NCBI GenBank assembly: GCA_016213935.1
Contig: JACQZG010000006.1
Span: 1-60,621 of the forward strand
Direction of reading: 5' to 3'
From: Nitrospirota bacterium
Lineage (GTDB): Bacteria > Nitrospirota > Thermodesulfovibrionia > UBA6902
DNA length: 60,621 nt
Part shown: in pieces, positions 9,626 to 16,963 of the stretch
Layout of the letters: each line of letters opens with the position of its first letter
How positions within the stretch are numbered: the stretch's first letter is position 1
Notes under the pieces: generated by a model
What the model saw: only the letters and a program-made list of their open reading frames with translations
Databases searched by the model: none
What the model was told of the DNA's origin: nothing
Translations under genes and position numbers: made by a program

Positions 9626-9660
9626 GTCGTCATACTCGCGAATGCGGGTATCCAGAAGTC
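9626..9660. repeat. Dispersed palindromic repeat relic
   Basis: ATACTCGC-GAAT-GCGGGTAT (9632-9651) followed by CCAGAAGTC. It resembles the widespread small repeats of the form 'cgtcatacccgcgaa...gcgggtatccagaa' found in many bacterial genomes. It lies at the truncated edge of the gene remnant that follows. Confidence 0.6.
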
Positions 9661-9681
9661 CTTAACAAATTAGAGTAATGA

Positions 9682-9891
9682 AATTTTTCTGATATCATAT
9701 GTGATTGGCCGCTATTCCAACCCGTCCTATTAAAAGACGTAACTTATTGGAACGGTCGTTTTATAACACTTAGCAAAGTAAGAACACCGATTGCTCATTC
9801 ACGAGAGTCTTATTTACCGCCGTATTTATTACAAGAGGCTCGGGCATATTGTCAAGAGATAAAACAATTGCTTTCTTCACAGGCAAGCTGA
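9682..9891 (+). pseudogene. Remnant of a HEPN-domain protein (C-terminal 69 codons)
   Basis: An open frame of 69 codons with no ATG, GTG or usable TTG start, ending in TGA at 9889-9891. The translation looks like a genuine protein C-terminus: it holds K-V-R34-T-P-I-A-H39-S-R-E, the Rx4H signature of HEPN ribonucleases, in an otherwise helical context with a conserved Trp upstream and an A-x-x-Y-C-x-x-I end typical of Swt1-like HEPN domains. The rest of the gene is missing; the open frame is cut off by a stop at 9679 next to a palindromic repeat. HEPN proteins are commonly toxins or defence nucleases, so this is probably decayed accessory DNA. Family call is from the motif only. Confidence 0.5.
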
Positions 9892-9917
9892 TGGCATAAT
9901 CGGGGCAATTCGTATGG

Positions 9918-9946
9918 TTGACAACAGGCTCCCTGACTCATAAAAT
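9918..9946 (+). promoter_or_regulatory. Sigma-70 promoter giving a leaderless mRNA
   Basis: TTGACA (9918-9923), 17 bp, TAAAAT (9941-9946). The expected start of transcription, 7 bp after the -10 box, is the A of the ATG at 9953. No Shine-Dalgarno is present. Confidence 0.8.
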
Positions 9947-9952
9947 ATACAT

Positions 9953-10213
9953 ATGGATACAACTCTTGATACTCTCAAAATATTCGAACGTCTCAAAGCC
10001 GCTGATCTCAGCGACAAAGCGGCAAGGGAGATTGCGGAGGTAGCAAAAGAACTTAGCAATGAAACCCATAAAGGCATTGCCACAAAAGAAGACCTGACGG
10101 ATATTCACACCAAACTAAAAGAGCTTGAAGGCGAGATTAAATTACTTAAATGGATGCTTGGCGTTGTCATAGCCGGTATTCTTTCCCTCATCATAAAGGC
10201 ATTTTTCTCATAA
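9953..10213 (+). CDS. Small membrane-anchored coiled-coil protein (DUF1640-like)
   Basis: 86 residues: an N-terminal helical region with the D-T-L-K-x-x-x-R-L-K-x-A pattern typical of DUF1640/CCDC90-type bacterial proteins, a K-E-D-L...L-K-E-L-E-G-E-I-K-L-L coiled coil, and one C-terminal membrane helix (about residues 63-82) ending in K-A-F-F-S. The protein is probably an oligomer anchored in the inner membrane by its C-terminus. Function is unknown; homologues often occur next to toxins or mobile DNA. The ATG has no ribosome site but lies at +1 of a consensus promoter, so translation is probably leaderless. Confidence 0.8.
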   Translation: MDTTLDTLKIFERLKAADLSDKAAREIAEVAKELSNETHKGIATKEDLTDIHTKLKELEGEIKLLKWMLGVVIAGILSLIIKAFFS

Positions 10214-10312
10214 CTCTACCGTGGAGCTTCAAAAAGCCTCTCTAACTGTAATACAGTCGCTCTATCGTACTATTAGCGGACATTCTTGTCCGGCAATCAT
10301 GGAGGCGGCAAT

Positions 10313-10522
10313 ATGAAGAGATTGACCATTTTATTTACCGGCATATTTTTGATATCAGGACTGCTTCTTATATCCTGCCAGAAGAAAGAGGCTGAAAGTG
10401 AACACGGCGTTGCCGTGCAGACTTATGAGAAGGCTAAGGATACTATGGACGTGTATAAGAAGAAGAATGAGGAGGCATCGGGGCAGATGAGAAAAGAGGA
10501 AGCGGGCAGTTATGGCAAGTAG
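10313..10522 (+). CDS. Small lipoprotein
   Basis: 69 residues. A lipoprotein signal peptide with a positive start (MKR), a hydrophobic core and the lipobox L-I-S-C is followed by a short, highly charged, Lys/Glu-rich helix. The start at 10313 is chosen because GGAGG lies 7 bp upstream; a longer frame opening at 10286 has no signal logic. A small perfect hairpin (CGGACA-TTCT-TGTCCG) sits just upstream. Function unknown; in size and composition it resembles entericidin- or Lpp-like helical lipoproteins but is not clearly related to either. Confidence 0.7.
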   Translation: MKRLTILFTGIFLISGLLLISCQKKEAESEHGVAVQTYEKAKDTMDVYKKKNEEASGQMRKEEAGSYGK

Positions 10523-10540
10523 AGGGAGAACTTCATGGGA

Positions 10541-10562
10541 CCCCCTCCTCTCAAGGGAGGGG
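10541..10562. repeat. C-rich/G-rich palindromic repeat
   Basis: CCCCTCC (10542-10548), 7-nt loop, GGAGGGG (10556-10562). Related in style to the CCCTCTTA/TAAGAGGG palindrome at 48436. No T-run follows, so it is not a clear terminator. Confidence 0.5.
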
Positions 10563-10581
10563 AAGTAATTAATCACTAAAA

Positions 10582-11148
10582 ATGAGAAAGAATCCAATAT
10601 TTATTGTTATACCGGTTCTTCTGATGACGGCTTCGTTCTGTTACGCGATTGAGGTTGCGGGCATTGCTTTGCCCGATTCCCTCCATGCGGGCAAAACGGA
10701 ATTAATCTTAAACGGCGCCGGGGTACGCACGAAGTTCTTTTTAAAGCTCTATGCGTGCGGCCTTTATCTTAAGCAGAAGAGCCGTGAGCCTGAAAAGATC
10801 ATAGCGTCCGACGAGACGATGGCCGTGAGGCTGCACATGATTTCTTCCATGATAACCGCTGATAAGATGGAGAGCACATTGCGCGAGGGTTTTGAAAGAT
10901 CCACAAAGGGAAACACCGCTCCGATAAAACCTCAGATCGAGCAGTATATCGCGGTCTTTAAGGCTGGGGTTAAGAGCGATGACATTTATGACCTGATGTA
11001 CATGCCGGGCAAAGGCGTGGAGGTCTATAAGAACGGGGAATATGTCACCATCATAGAGGGGCTTCCATTTAAACAGGCGCTCTTCGGCATATGGCTATCC
11101 GGCGACCCCGTGCAGGAGAGCCTGAAGAAGGAGATGTTAGGCATTTAA
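10582..11148 (+). CDS. Periplasmic chalcone-isomerase-like protein
   Basis: 188 residues with a cleavable signal peptide (about residues 1-22, ending F-C-Y-A). The mature part matches the bacterial chalcone_isomerase-like family: the opening E-V-A-G-I-x-L-P-D, G-x-G-V-R-x-K-F-F-x-K-L-Y-x-x-G-L-Y-L near residue 50, and the closing I-x-G-L-P-F-K-x-A-L-F-G-I-W-L-G-type segment near residue 165. In plants the fold isomerises chalcones; bacterial members are thought to bind fatty acids or related ligands, but no reaction is established. There is no good ribosome site close to the ATG. Probably independent of its neighbours. Confidence 0.8.
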   Translation: MRKNPIFIVIPVLLMTASFCYAIEVAGIALPDSLHAGKTELILNGAGVRTKFFLKLYACGLYLKQKSREPEKIIASDETMAVRLHMISSMITADKMESTLREGFERSTKGNTAPIKPQIEQYIAVFKAGVKSDDIYDLMYMPGKGVEVYKNGEYVTIIEGLPFKQALFGIWLSGDPVQESLKKEMLGI

Positions 11149-11164
11149 TATTTTCAAGAATATC

Positions 11165-11194
11165 TTGGTTCTCCCTCCTGTTTTTTTATATAAT
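11165..11194 (+). promoter_or_regulatory. Probable promoter of the PAS-protein operon
   Basis: TTGGTT (11165-11170), 18 bp, TATAAT (11189-11194), 31 bp before the ATG at 11226, which has a good AGAGGAG ribosome site. Likely drives the three overlapping genes up to moeA. Confidence 0.55.
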
Positions 11195-11225
11195 CTATAT
11201 GGCCGGTTTTATAAAGAGGAGATAA

Positions 11226-12134
11226 ATGCCTGACATGAATAAAAATGAAGGAAGACTATTTCTCGAAGACGAGCACTTCAAGATACTTGCCGACCATTCT
11301 CCCAATATGATATTCATAAACATGAGAGGGAGAATAATTTACGTGAACGACAAGTGCGAAGAGATTATGGGGTACACAAGAGAGGAGTACTATTCCGGGT
11401 CTTTTGACTTCATGACGCTCATCGCCCCTGAGTACAGGGCGCATGTGAAAAATAATTTTATGATGCATTTGGAGGGCAGGGAAGTCCCGCCTGCCGAATA
11501 TAAGCTGCTGACGAAGAGCGGGGAATCGATTAACGCGATACATTCGACAAAACTTATTGACCTTGAAGGCGAGAAGGCTATTTTAGGCATCATTACGGAT
11601 ATAACCGAAAGGAAGAAGGCTGAGAAACTTCTCGGTGAATCGGAACAGAGGTACAGGGAGATAGTGGACAATTCTCTCGTCGGCATATACAGGACGAGCA
11701 TAAAAGGGCAGATCCTTTTCGTGAATGACGCGCTCGCGAAGATGATGGAATATGAATCTCCGGAGGCGATGATGCGCGAGAATGTCATGGTTATGTATAA
11801 AAATCCCGATGACAGGGCAAAGCTTATACGCCGCATAAATAAGGAAAAGAGAGTTGACCGGTTTGAGGTTAATCTCCTTACGAAAAACGGCAATGAGAAG
11901 AAGGCCATCCTGAGCGCGGTGCTGGACGGAGAAGTTCTTTCAGGGATGATCATGGATTTGACAGATAGGGCAAGGCTCGAAGAGAGCCTGAAGGAACGGC
12001 TTGATGAACTTGAGAAATTCTACAGCATGGCGATCGGCAGAGAGCTGAAGATGGCGGAGTTGAAGAAGGAAATAGCTGAACTTAAAGAGGAGCTGAAGCG
12101 GCAAGGGAAAGGGCTGAAGGATGATATTTCATGA
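11226..12134 (+). CDS. Double PAS-domain protein without output domain
   Basis: 302 residues with two PAS domains (about 12-128 and 134-255) and a C-terminal charged coiled coil (about 255-300). The first PAS ends in the usual I-x-D-I-T-E-R-K-K-A-E linker. There is no kinase, cyclase or DNA-binding domain, so it must act by binding a partner or by dimerising. No membrane segment. The stop overlaps the next start (ATGA at 12131), and that gene in turn overlaps moeA, which suggests one transcript. Ligand and partner unknown. Confidence 0.85.
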   Translation: MPDMNKNEGRLFLEDEHFKILADHSPNMIFINMRGRIIYVNDKCEEIMGYTREEYYSGSFDFMTLIAPEYRAHVKNNFMMHLEGREVPPAEYKLLTKSGESINAIHSTKLIDLEGEKAILGIITDITERKKAEKLLGESEQRYREIVDNSLVGIYRTSIKGQILFVNDALAKMMEYESPEAMMRENVMVMYKNPDDRAKLIRRINKEKRVDRFEVNLLTKNGNEKKAILSAVLDGEVLSGMIMDLTDRARLEESLKERLDELEKFYSMAIGRELKMAELKKEIAELKEELKRQGKGLKDDIS

Positions 12135-13345
12135 AGCACAGGATTGCCGAAGAGGATATTGAAAGGTTTCAGAACCTTCTTGCCGTTGAGATGATAGATT
12201 TTGACTGCGGCAAACTCTGCGCGCCCATAAACAACGGCGTTCCTGCCTGCTGCGACAATGAATCCGTCGTGCCGATACTTTTTCAGGAAGAATACAAAAG
12301 GCATTGGCACAACGGGAGGTTCTGGAAGAGGGCTCCGAAGACAAAGGAGATTAAGAAGTACATAAAAGAGCATGAAGATTATTATGTCTTTTCCCAATGC
12401 CCGGGTACCGGGAGGTGCGAAAGGCCCAAGCGTTCCTTTAACTGCATGACATTCCCTTTTGAGCCGCATCTTGACAGAGACGGCAATGTGGCAGGCATCT
12501 CCTACATGAACAGCAGGGAGATAGAATGCCCTCTCATGGGCAAGCCTAAAAAGATTTACAATCCTGAATATATCTCAAATTCCATAAAGTTCTGGAATGA
12601 GCTCTTTGCTCATTATCCCGAGGAGAAAGATATGTATATGGGCGAATCGCTCAAGAGGGAGCGGCGGGCAAAGAGGGCAGGCAAAGGTTTCAAACTTTTT
12701 CGGGATGAATCGGAAAAACGCCGCAACGCGTTTATCGTTTTTGTAAGAACGCCTGAAGCAGGAAAGGTAAAGACAAGGCTCATGAAAGACCTCGGAGCGG
12801 AGAAGACGCTTTTTGCTTATAAAACATTTGTTGCCGATACGATGAAAATTAGCGGCGGGCTTAAGAGCGTTGACAAGTTCTTAGGCTGTTTCCCGTCAAC
12901 GGCTGACAATTTCTTAAAGAGGCTTGCGGGGAAGAATAATTTCAAAGGAATGTTCGCGCAGGAAGGGAATGACCTCGGAGAGAAGTTTATTAACGCCTTC
13001 AATGATAAATTCGATGAGGGTTATAAAAAGGTCGTGATAATAGGAAGTGACAGCCCGACCATTCCTCTTGATTTCATAAAAAGGGCGTTTGAAGAGCTTG
13101 ACAGAAATGACTTTGTCCTTGGCCCCTGCACTGACGGCGGCTACTATCTTGTCGGCATGAAAAAGCTTTTCAGCAAGGTATTCAAAGGCATTCCGTGGGA
13201 CTCTTCCGAGGTATTGAACAGGACTCTCGATAAACTTTTTGCGGGCAGGATAAAATTCTCGCTCTTGCCGTTCTGGTATGACATTGACGATATCGACGAC
13301 ATGAATTTTCACAAAAGGCATGTGAAGTATCTGAGAAAGAAATGA
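12131..13345 (+). CDS. Fusion: Cys-rich YkgJ-like domain plus TIGR04282 (CofC-like) transferase
   Basis: 404 residues in two parts. Residues 1-195 contain conserved cysteines spaced as in YkgJ-like Fe/Zn-binding proteins (C-G-K-L-C, A-C-C, a C-P-G-T-G-R-C and F-N-C-M-T-F-P-F-E). Residues about 195-404 match the rSAM/selenodomain-associated transferase family TIGR04282 (DUF2064), a nucleotidyl/glycosyltransferase-like GT-A fold: F-x-R-x-P-x-x-G-x-V-K-T-R-L near the start, G-S-D-S-P-T-I-P in the middle and G-P-C-T-D-G-G-Y-Y-L-V-G. Substrates are unknown for both parts. ATGA overlaps on both sides tie it to the PAS protein and to moeA. The Cys-rich part may bind a metal; that is inference. Confidence 0.75.
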   Translation: MKHRIAEEDIERFQNLLAVEMIDFDCGKLCAPINNGVPACCDNESVVPILFQEEYKRHWHNGRFWKRAPKTKEIKKYIKEHEDYYVFSQCPGTGRCERPKRSFNCMTFPFEPHLDRDGNVAGISYMNSREIECPLMGKPKKIYNPEYISNSIKFWNELFAHYPEEKDMYMGESLKRERRAKRAGKGFKLFRDESEKRRNAFIVFVRTPEAGKVKTRLMKDLGAEKTLFAYKTFVADTMKISGGLKSVDKFLGCFPSTADNFLKRLAGKNNFKGMFAQEGNDLGEKFINAFNDKFDEGYKKVVIIGSDSPTIPLDFIKRAFEELDRNDFVLGPCTDGGYYLVGMKKLFSKVFKGIPWDSSEVLNRTLDKLFAGRIKFSLLPFWYDIDDIDDMNFHKRHVKYLRKK

Positions 13346-14550
13346 TAAGCGTTGATGGCGCGTTAAAGGCGGTTCTCGGTGCGGTAAAGGGCACGCTCGG
13401 CACTGAAGACGTGCATATACTTGATCTGCCCGGCAGGGTGCTTGCCGAGGATATTTACAGCAGGTGCGACATCCCATCTTTTGATTACTCTGCCATGGAC
13501 GGCTATGCCGTGAGGAGTTCGGATATCAAAGGGGCTTCTGGCGATAACGGGATAAGGCTTGAGGTCGCGGGCGAATTCAGGGCGGGCGGCGATATCTCTG
13601 CAAAGGTTTCGGAAGGGCGGGCGGTCAGGATTATGACCGGCGCTCCCATACCCCAAGGCGCTGACGCAGTGGTCATGGTTGAGAATACAAAAGCTGCAGG
13701 CGGTATTGTCGAGGTTTTTGAAGAGGTTGAGAGAGGCGAGAACATAAGGCTTGCGGGAGAGGATATAAGAAATGGAGACCTTGTGTTGGGAAACGGCATC
13801 ATTCTTAATTCAGCTCACATAGGCATACTCGCCTCAATGGGATTATCCTCGGCTCGCGTATCAAAGATGCCGAGAGTGGCGATACTCGCCACAGGCGACG
13901 AGGTTATTGCTATCGAAGATGAGATTAACCCGGGCAAGGTGAGAAACTCAAACGCATACTCTCTTTATGTACAAGTCAAAGAAAGCGGCGGAATCCCTGT
14001 CAATAAAGGCGTTGCGAGAGACAGCAGGGAGAGCCTCAGAGACGCCCTCAAGTCCTGCCTTGACTGCGACATCATAGTGGCCTCAGGCGGCGTATCAATG
14101 GGCGAGTATGATTATGTGAAGGATGTCATGAAGGAACTCGGCATGGATGAAAAGTTCTGGAAGGTTGCGATGAGGCCGGGCAAACCGAATCTCTTCGGCA
14201 CCATTGCCGGCAAACCCTTCTTCGGCCTTCCCGGAAACCCTGTCTCAACAATGATAGGGTTTGAAGTTTTTGTCAGGCCCGCAATGATGAAGATGACAGG
14301 CTGTAGAGTCGGAGAGAGAAAAGAGGTTGAGGCTCTGCTTGAAGAGGATATAAAGACAAAGAAGGGGCTCAGGTTTTTCATAAGGGCGCGGACGAGATGG
14401 AATAACGGAGGCTACGTTACAAAGACTACAGGCCCGCAGGGCTCAGGCATGCTCAGTTCGATGGTGAAGGCAAACAGCCTCATAATTGTTCATGAAGATA
14501 TTGATACCGTAAAGAAGGGGAGCAAGGTCAAGGTCAGGTTTTTGGGTTAA
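13342..14550 (+). CDS. moeA: Molybdopterin molybdenumtransferase MoeA
   Basis: 402 residues, standard length. It inserts molybdenum or tungsten into adenylylated molybdopterin, completing Moco for oxidoreductases such as formate dehydrogenases. Motifs: P-S-F-D-Y-S-A-M-D-G-Y-A-V near residue 44, the M-T-G-A-P-I-P-x-G-A-D-A-V-V segment, the MoCF-domain T-G-D-E-V and G-G-V-S-M-G-x-x-D-x-V, and F-G-L-P-G-N-P-V-S. The ATG overlaps the previous stop, so expression depends on the upstream transcript. Convergent with the next gene; no obvious terminator is seen in the 59-bp gap. Confidence 0.95.
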   Translation: MISVDGALKAVLGAVKGTLGTEDVHILDLPGRVLAEDIYSRCDIPSFDYSAMDGYAVRSSDIKGASGDNGIRLEVAGEFRAGGDISAKVSEGRAVRIMTGAPIPQGADAVVMVENTKAAGGIVEVFEEVERGENIRLAGEDIRNGDLVLGNGIILNSAHIGILASMGLSSARVSKMPRVAILATGDEVIAIEDEINPGKVRNSNAYSLYVQVKESGGIPVNKGVARDSRESLRDALKSCLDCDIIVASGGVSMGEYDYVKDVMKELGMDEKFWKVAMRPGKPNLFGTIAGKPFFGLPGNPVSTMIGFEVFVRPAMMKMTGCRVGERKEVEALLEEDIKTKKGLRFFIRARTRWNNGGYVTKTTGPQGSGMLSSMVKANSLIIVHEDIDTVKKGSKVKVRFLG

Positions 14551-14609
14551 GGAGATGGGGATTTCAGAAGCTGAGAAAATAAGATAGGACACTTACAGTG
14601 AAAAAAATG

Positions 14610-15095
14610 TTAGGCCTTTAATTTTCTGCGGAGCACTTTCAAATTCAAAACATCCTCTTTATTGTAATCAAGCAGTTTCTTTAAAGACGCGGAACAGCCC
14701 TGAGACTGATAATCATTCCATAATTGGACAGCGGCGTATCCGTCAACATCCTCAATCTTTCTCCTGATCCCTAAGGTTTTTTCAACTACTTTTAAACCAC
14801 CTTTAAGGTTTCTTTGCCAACAAGCATACATCAAATCCTCATGTTTGCAATGCGATGTGATGTCAAGTTTAAGCTTGCCCTTAATAAAAGGCAAGTCAAA
14901 GCGTGATCCATTAAAGGTATAGACGGTATCTACCTTTTTTATGATTTTTAATAATTTCGAAGAAGATATTTCTTCACCGACAAACTGCATGACCTCATCG
15001 TTATCATTTTCGATATGTAATCCAATCACTGTCAAATCATGATAAGTTGAACTGAGCCCCGTGGTCTCAATGTCAAGATACGCTATAGACTTCAT
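14610..15095 (-). CDS. RNase H-like (YprB/DEDD) exonuclease-type protein
   Basis: 161 residues from the ATG at 15095. That start is preferred over one two codons upstream because AGGAG lies 6 bp before it. The N-terminus has the Exo I motif Y-L-D-I-E-T-T-G; Exo II follows (Y-T-F-N-G-S-x-F-D-L-P-F) and Exo III near the end (L-L-x-Y-N-K-E-D-V-x-N-L), so all acidic residues of a DEDD 3'-5' exonuclease are present. It matches the RNase_H_2/YprB family. Lies 19 bp downstream of the VKOR-thioredoxin gene on the same strand. If UGA there acts as a stop, it would be expressed from the same message after an unusually long untranslated part. Confidence 0.85.
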   Translation of the reverse strand: MKSIAYLDIETTGLSSTYHDLTVIGLHIENDNDEVMQFVGEEISSSKLLKIIKKVDTVYTFNGSRFDLPFIKGKLKLDITSHCKHEDLMYACWQRNLKGGLKVVEKTLGIRRKIEDVDGYAAVQLWNDYQSQGCSASLKKLLDYNKEDVLNLKVLRRKLKA

Positions 15096-15114
15096 CGGCA
15101 TCTCCTATAATCTC

Positions 15115-16050
15115 TCACTTGCTTCCCGTATACCCCGTAAGCGCGGCGAGGCGGTCAGGCTTGAGAATGCCTTCATGCCGCTCTCCCTTGATTATCCATG
15201 TGGGATATGACTTGACCCTGTTTCTCGTGCACTCGGCAGATACAGGGCCTCCCTGGCCGGCGGGAGAGCACTCCACATACGGCAATTTATCTGCAGCTTC
15301 CCCGAACAGAGACTTCTGTTCCTTGCATGAAGGTCACCAGAACGCGCCGTATATCACCGCGCCCTCTTTGGCGAGATGCTCGGCAAGCCCTCTGAGGTAC
15401 GGGTCATCAGCCTTGACGCCCGAATCGAAAATGCCGCTGTAGTTCAGATGCATCCCGCCTAATATAACTACAGTTATTATCGCAGCGGTTTTTGCCCATG
15501 ACATGAAATTAAAACCGGCAAGGCCCGTTGGGCGCTGAAATGTGACAACCCCGAAGATGAGCGCCATTAGCGAAAAGGAGGTGAGGCAGTAGATGCAGGC
15601 GGCCTTTAAAAGAAAGAGAGAGATTGATGCCAGATAGATGCTGTATCCAAAGCCGACAAGCGAAATCAGCCACGCATATTTCCAGTGCGAAGCGCGGTTT
15701 CGGACCCGAAAAGCTATGAATGCCAATGCACTGTATGTGATGAAGCCCCAGAAGGCGATCGGCAGGCCGAGAAATTTTCCCCATTTGCTCTGCTGCACGA
15801 TGTCGCAGGTGCTCCCTTCCTGACAGTATAGAGGATGTTCCCCGAACCAGAAGGTCAGGGCAAGGTACGCGGTAAGCACCATGCCGGCTATCGCAAACCC
15901 CGCAAGCGCCCTATTCGGTTTCTCAAGCTCCTTGGAGACAAGAACCTTTTTGCCCTTTTTCTTCTCTCCTGTTTTTTCCTGAAGCTGAGGTTTTTCCTCA
16001 GCAGGCAAGTTCGTTAAAGCGGCTTTTTGTTTTTTCTGTTTTTTGCCCAA
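15115..16050 (-). CDS. VKOR-thioredoxin fusion, putative selenoprotein (UGA = Sec239)
   Basis: Membrane thiol oxidase that regenerates disulfides, with a built-in thioredoxin-like partner. Residues 1-47: Lys-rich tail. Residues about 48-205: five membrane helices of the VKOR fold with the loop cysteines C76 and C82 and the redox pair C152-x2-C155. Residues about 218-311: periplasmic thioredoxin-like domain. The codon at 15336-15334 is TGA; it falls where homologues have the first Cys of the thioredoxin C-x-x-C (Y-G-A-F-W-U-P-S-C). The same frame then runs 72 codons with full family likeness (K-E-Q-K-x-L-F-G, C264, C276, S-Y-P-T-W) to TGA at 15117-15115. A SECIS-like hairpin follows the UGA. 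Start is TTG at 16050; no better start precedes the first helix. Alternative: a nonsense mutation or base error. Confidence 0.75.
15297..15332 (-). promoter_or_regulatory. Putative bacterial SECIS element
   Basis: Read on the minus strand, 12 nt after the UGA, a perfect 7-bp stem GAACAGA / TCTGTTC encloses the 4-nt loop AGUC (15304-15321). The loop starts 20 nt after the UGA and has G at its second position, as known bacterial SECIS elements require. An outer CTTC/GAAG pairing (15329-15332 with 15297-15300) can extend it. Confidence 0.65.
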
Positions 16051-16098
16051 GATATCACACTCGCATTAAATTATGATTTATAGAAAAAGAGGAATGAA

Positions 16099-16137
16099 CA
16101 AAAAGAAGGGGAGCATCCTATGGAATAGATGCCCCCC
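16099..16137 (-). terminator. Intrinsic terminator of the lipoprotein gene
   Basis: On the minus strand GGGGGGCATC pairs with GATGCTCCCC (one G-T wobble; inner CTAT/ATAG extension), followed by TTCTTTTTG. Lies 20 bp after the stop at 16157. Confidence 0.75.
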
Positions 16138-16156
16138 TGTTCTCCTCAGAAATTAA

Positions 16157-16801
16157 TCACTCCTGCATTGCGACGACTTCTATGGACTTGAGGCTGAAGC
16201 GGCCGAAGTCAGTGCCGTCTTCATACAGCCTGAATGTATCTCCGTACAATCCTCTGTTGCAGACTTTGTGCGTTATGCTTGTTACGCCTGTGTCAGGATT
16301 AGGGCCGACAGTGTACATCGGGTCAGGCCCGTCTGCCGTAAAGTCATGGAAGTTGTTGATTCCAAATGGCAGTGGAGACATTTTGTTGCCGTATACATCC
16401 AAAGAGGCATCATCTTCATCCCAGTTGCCGTCGCTGAAACCGACGGTATAAGAAACGATCTTCACATTCTCGCTGAATCTGAGCCTATAGGCGCTCATCA
16501 TCGAGATGCTCTTTTCCTCAAGTTCTGTAGCCGTTGGTAGTTTTACATATCTTGTGTCGAATTTGAGCCCTTCGTTCGGGTCAGCCTCGATGACCTCGTT
16601 GAATATCGGGGTTACGGTAAGCGTCAGACCGCCTGAGGTATCGGTGTATGAAGCGCTGTTGTTGATGTCCGCCTTGTCGAAACTGAAGGTCCTGACGTAC
16701 GGCGTGCCTTTTCCGCCTGAACTGTATTGCCTGTTGACACTGCTGCAGGAAACGAGCATAAAAACGATTAAACAACTAAGGGCAGCCTGTAAGAGTTTCA
16801 T
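16157..16801 (-). CDS. Lipoprotein of unknown function
   Basis: 214 residues. The ATG at 16801 is chosen because AAGGAG precedes it and it opens a proper lipoprotein signal: M-K-L, hydrophobic core, lipobox L-V-S-C. The mature protein looks beta-rich (many T, S, D, G; e.g. G-G-L-T-L-T-V-T-P-I-F) and suits a cell-surface carbohydrate-binding or sandwich fold; the segment on V-S-Y-T-V-G-F-S-D-G-N-W with D-D-A-S-L-D-V-Y-G-N resembles PEP-CTERM-associated surface domains, but I do not recognise a named family. It has its own promoter and terminator, so it is a single-gene unit. Confidence 0.75.
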   Translation of the reverse strand: MKLLQAALSCLIVFMLVSCSSVNRQYSSGGKGTPYVRTFSFDKADINNSASYTDTSGGLTLTVTPIFNEVIEADPNEGLKFDTRYVKLPTATELEEKSISMMSAYRLRFSENVKIVSYTVGFSDGNWDEDDASLDVYGNKMSPLPFGINNFHDFTADGPDPMYTVGPNPDTGVTSITHKVCNRGLYGDTFRLYEDGTDFGRFSLKSIEVVAMQE

Positions 16802-16878
16802 GACATTAGTCTCCTTTTTAAAGAATTTCATTTTATGACAACATGTTAACGTTACAAGCGGATGATATTCTATGTGTT

Positions 16879-16907
16879 AATATACAATCTGTTTAAGGCG
16901 TTGTCAA
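16879..16907 (-). promoter_or_regulatory. Sigma-70 promoter of the lipoprotein gene
   Basis: On the minus strand TTGACA (16907-16902), 17 bp, TATATT (16884-16879). Expected transcript start near 16872, giving a leader of about 70 nt before the ATG at 16801. Confidence 0.75.
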
Positions 16908-16963
16908 TCGTAATTTTGCTCTTTCAGCCTTTGGGCTTATGAATTGAGGCGGCATTCGATAAA

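Noticed and set aside
10286..10312. Longer N-terminus for the small lipoprotein
   Set aside because: The extra nine residues precede a normal lipoprotein signal and the GGAGG ribosome site points to the ATG at 10313.
15334..16050. Treating the UGA at 15336-15334 as the true end of the VKOR gene
   Set aside because: The conserved thioredoxin-like domain continues in the same frame for 72 codons, the UGA replaces a catalytic Cys, and a SECIS-like hairpin follows. A plain nonsense mutation remains possible and is stated in the feature.
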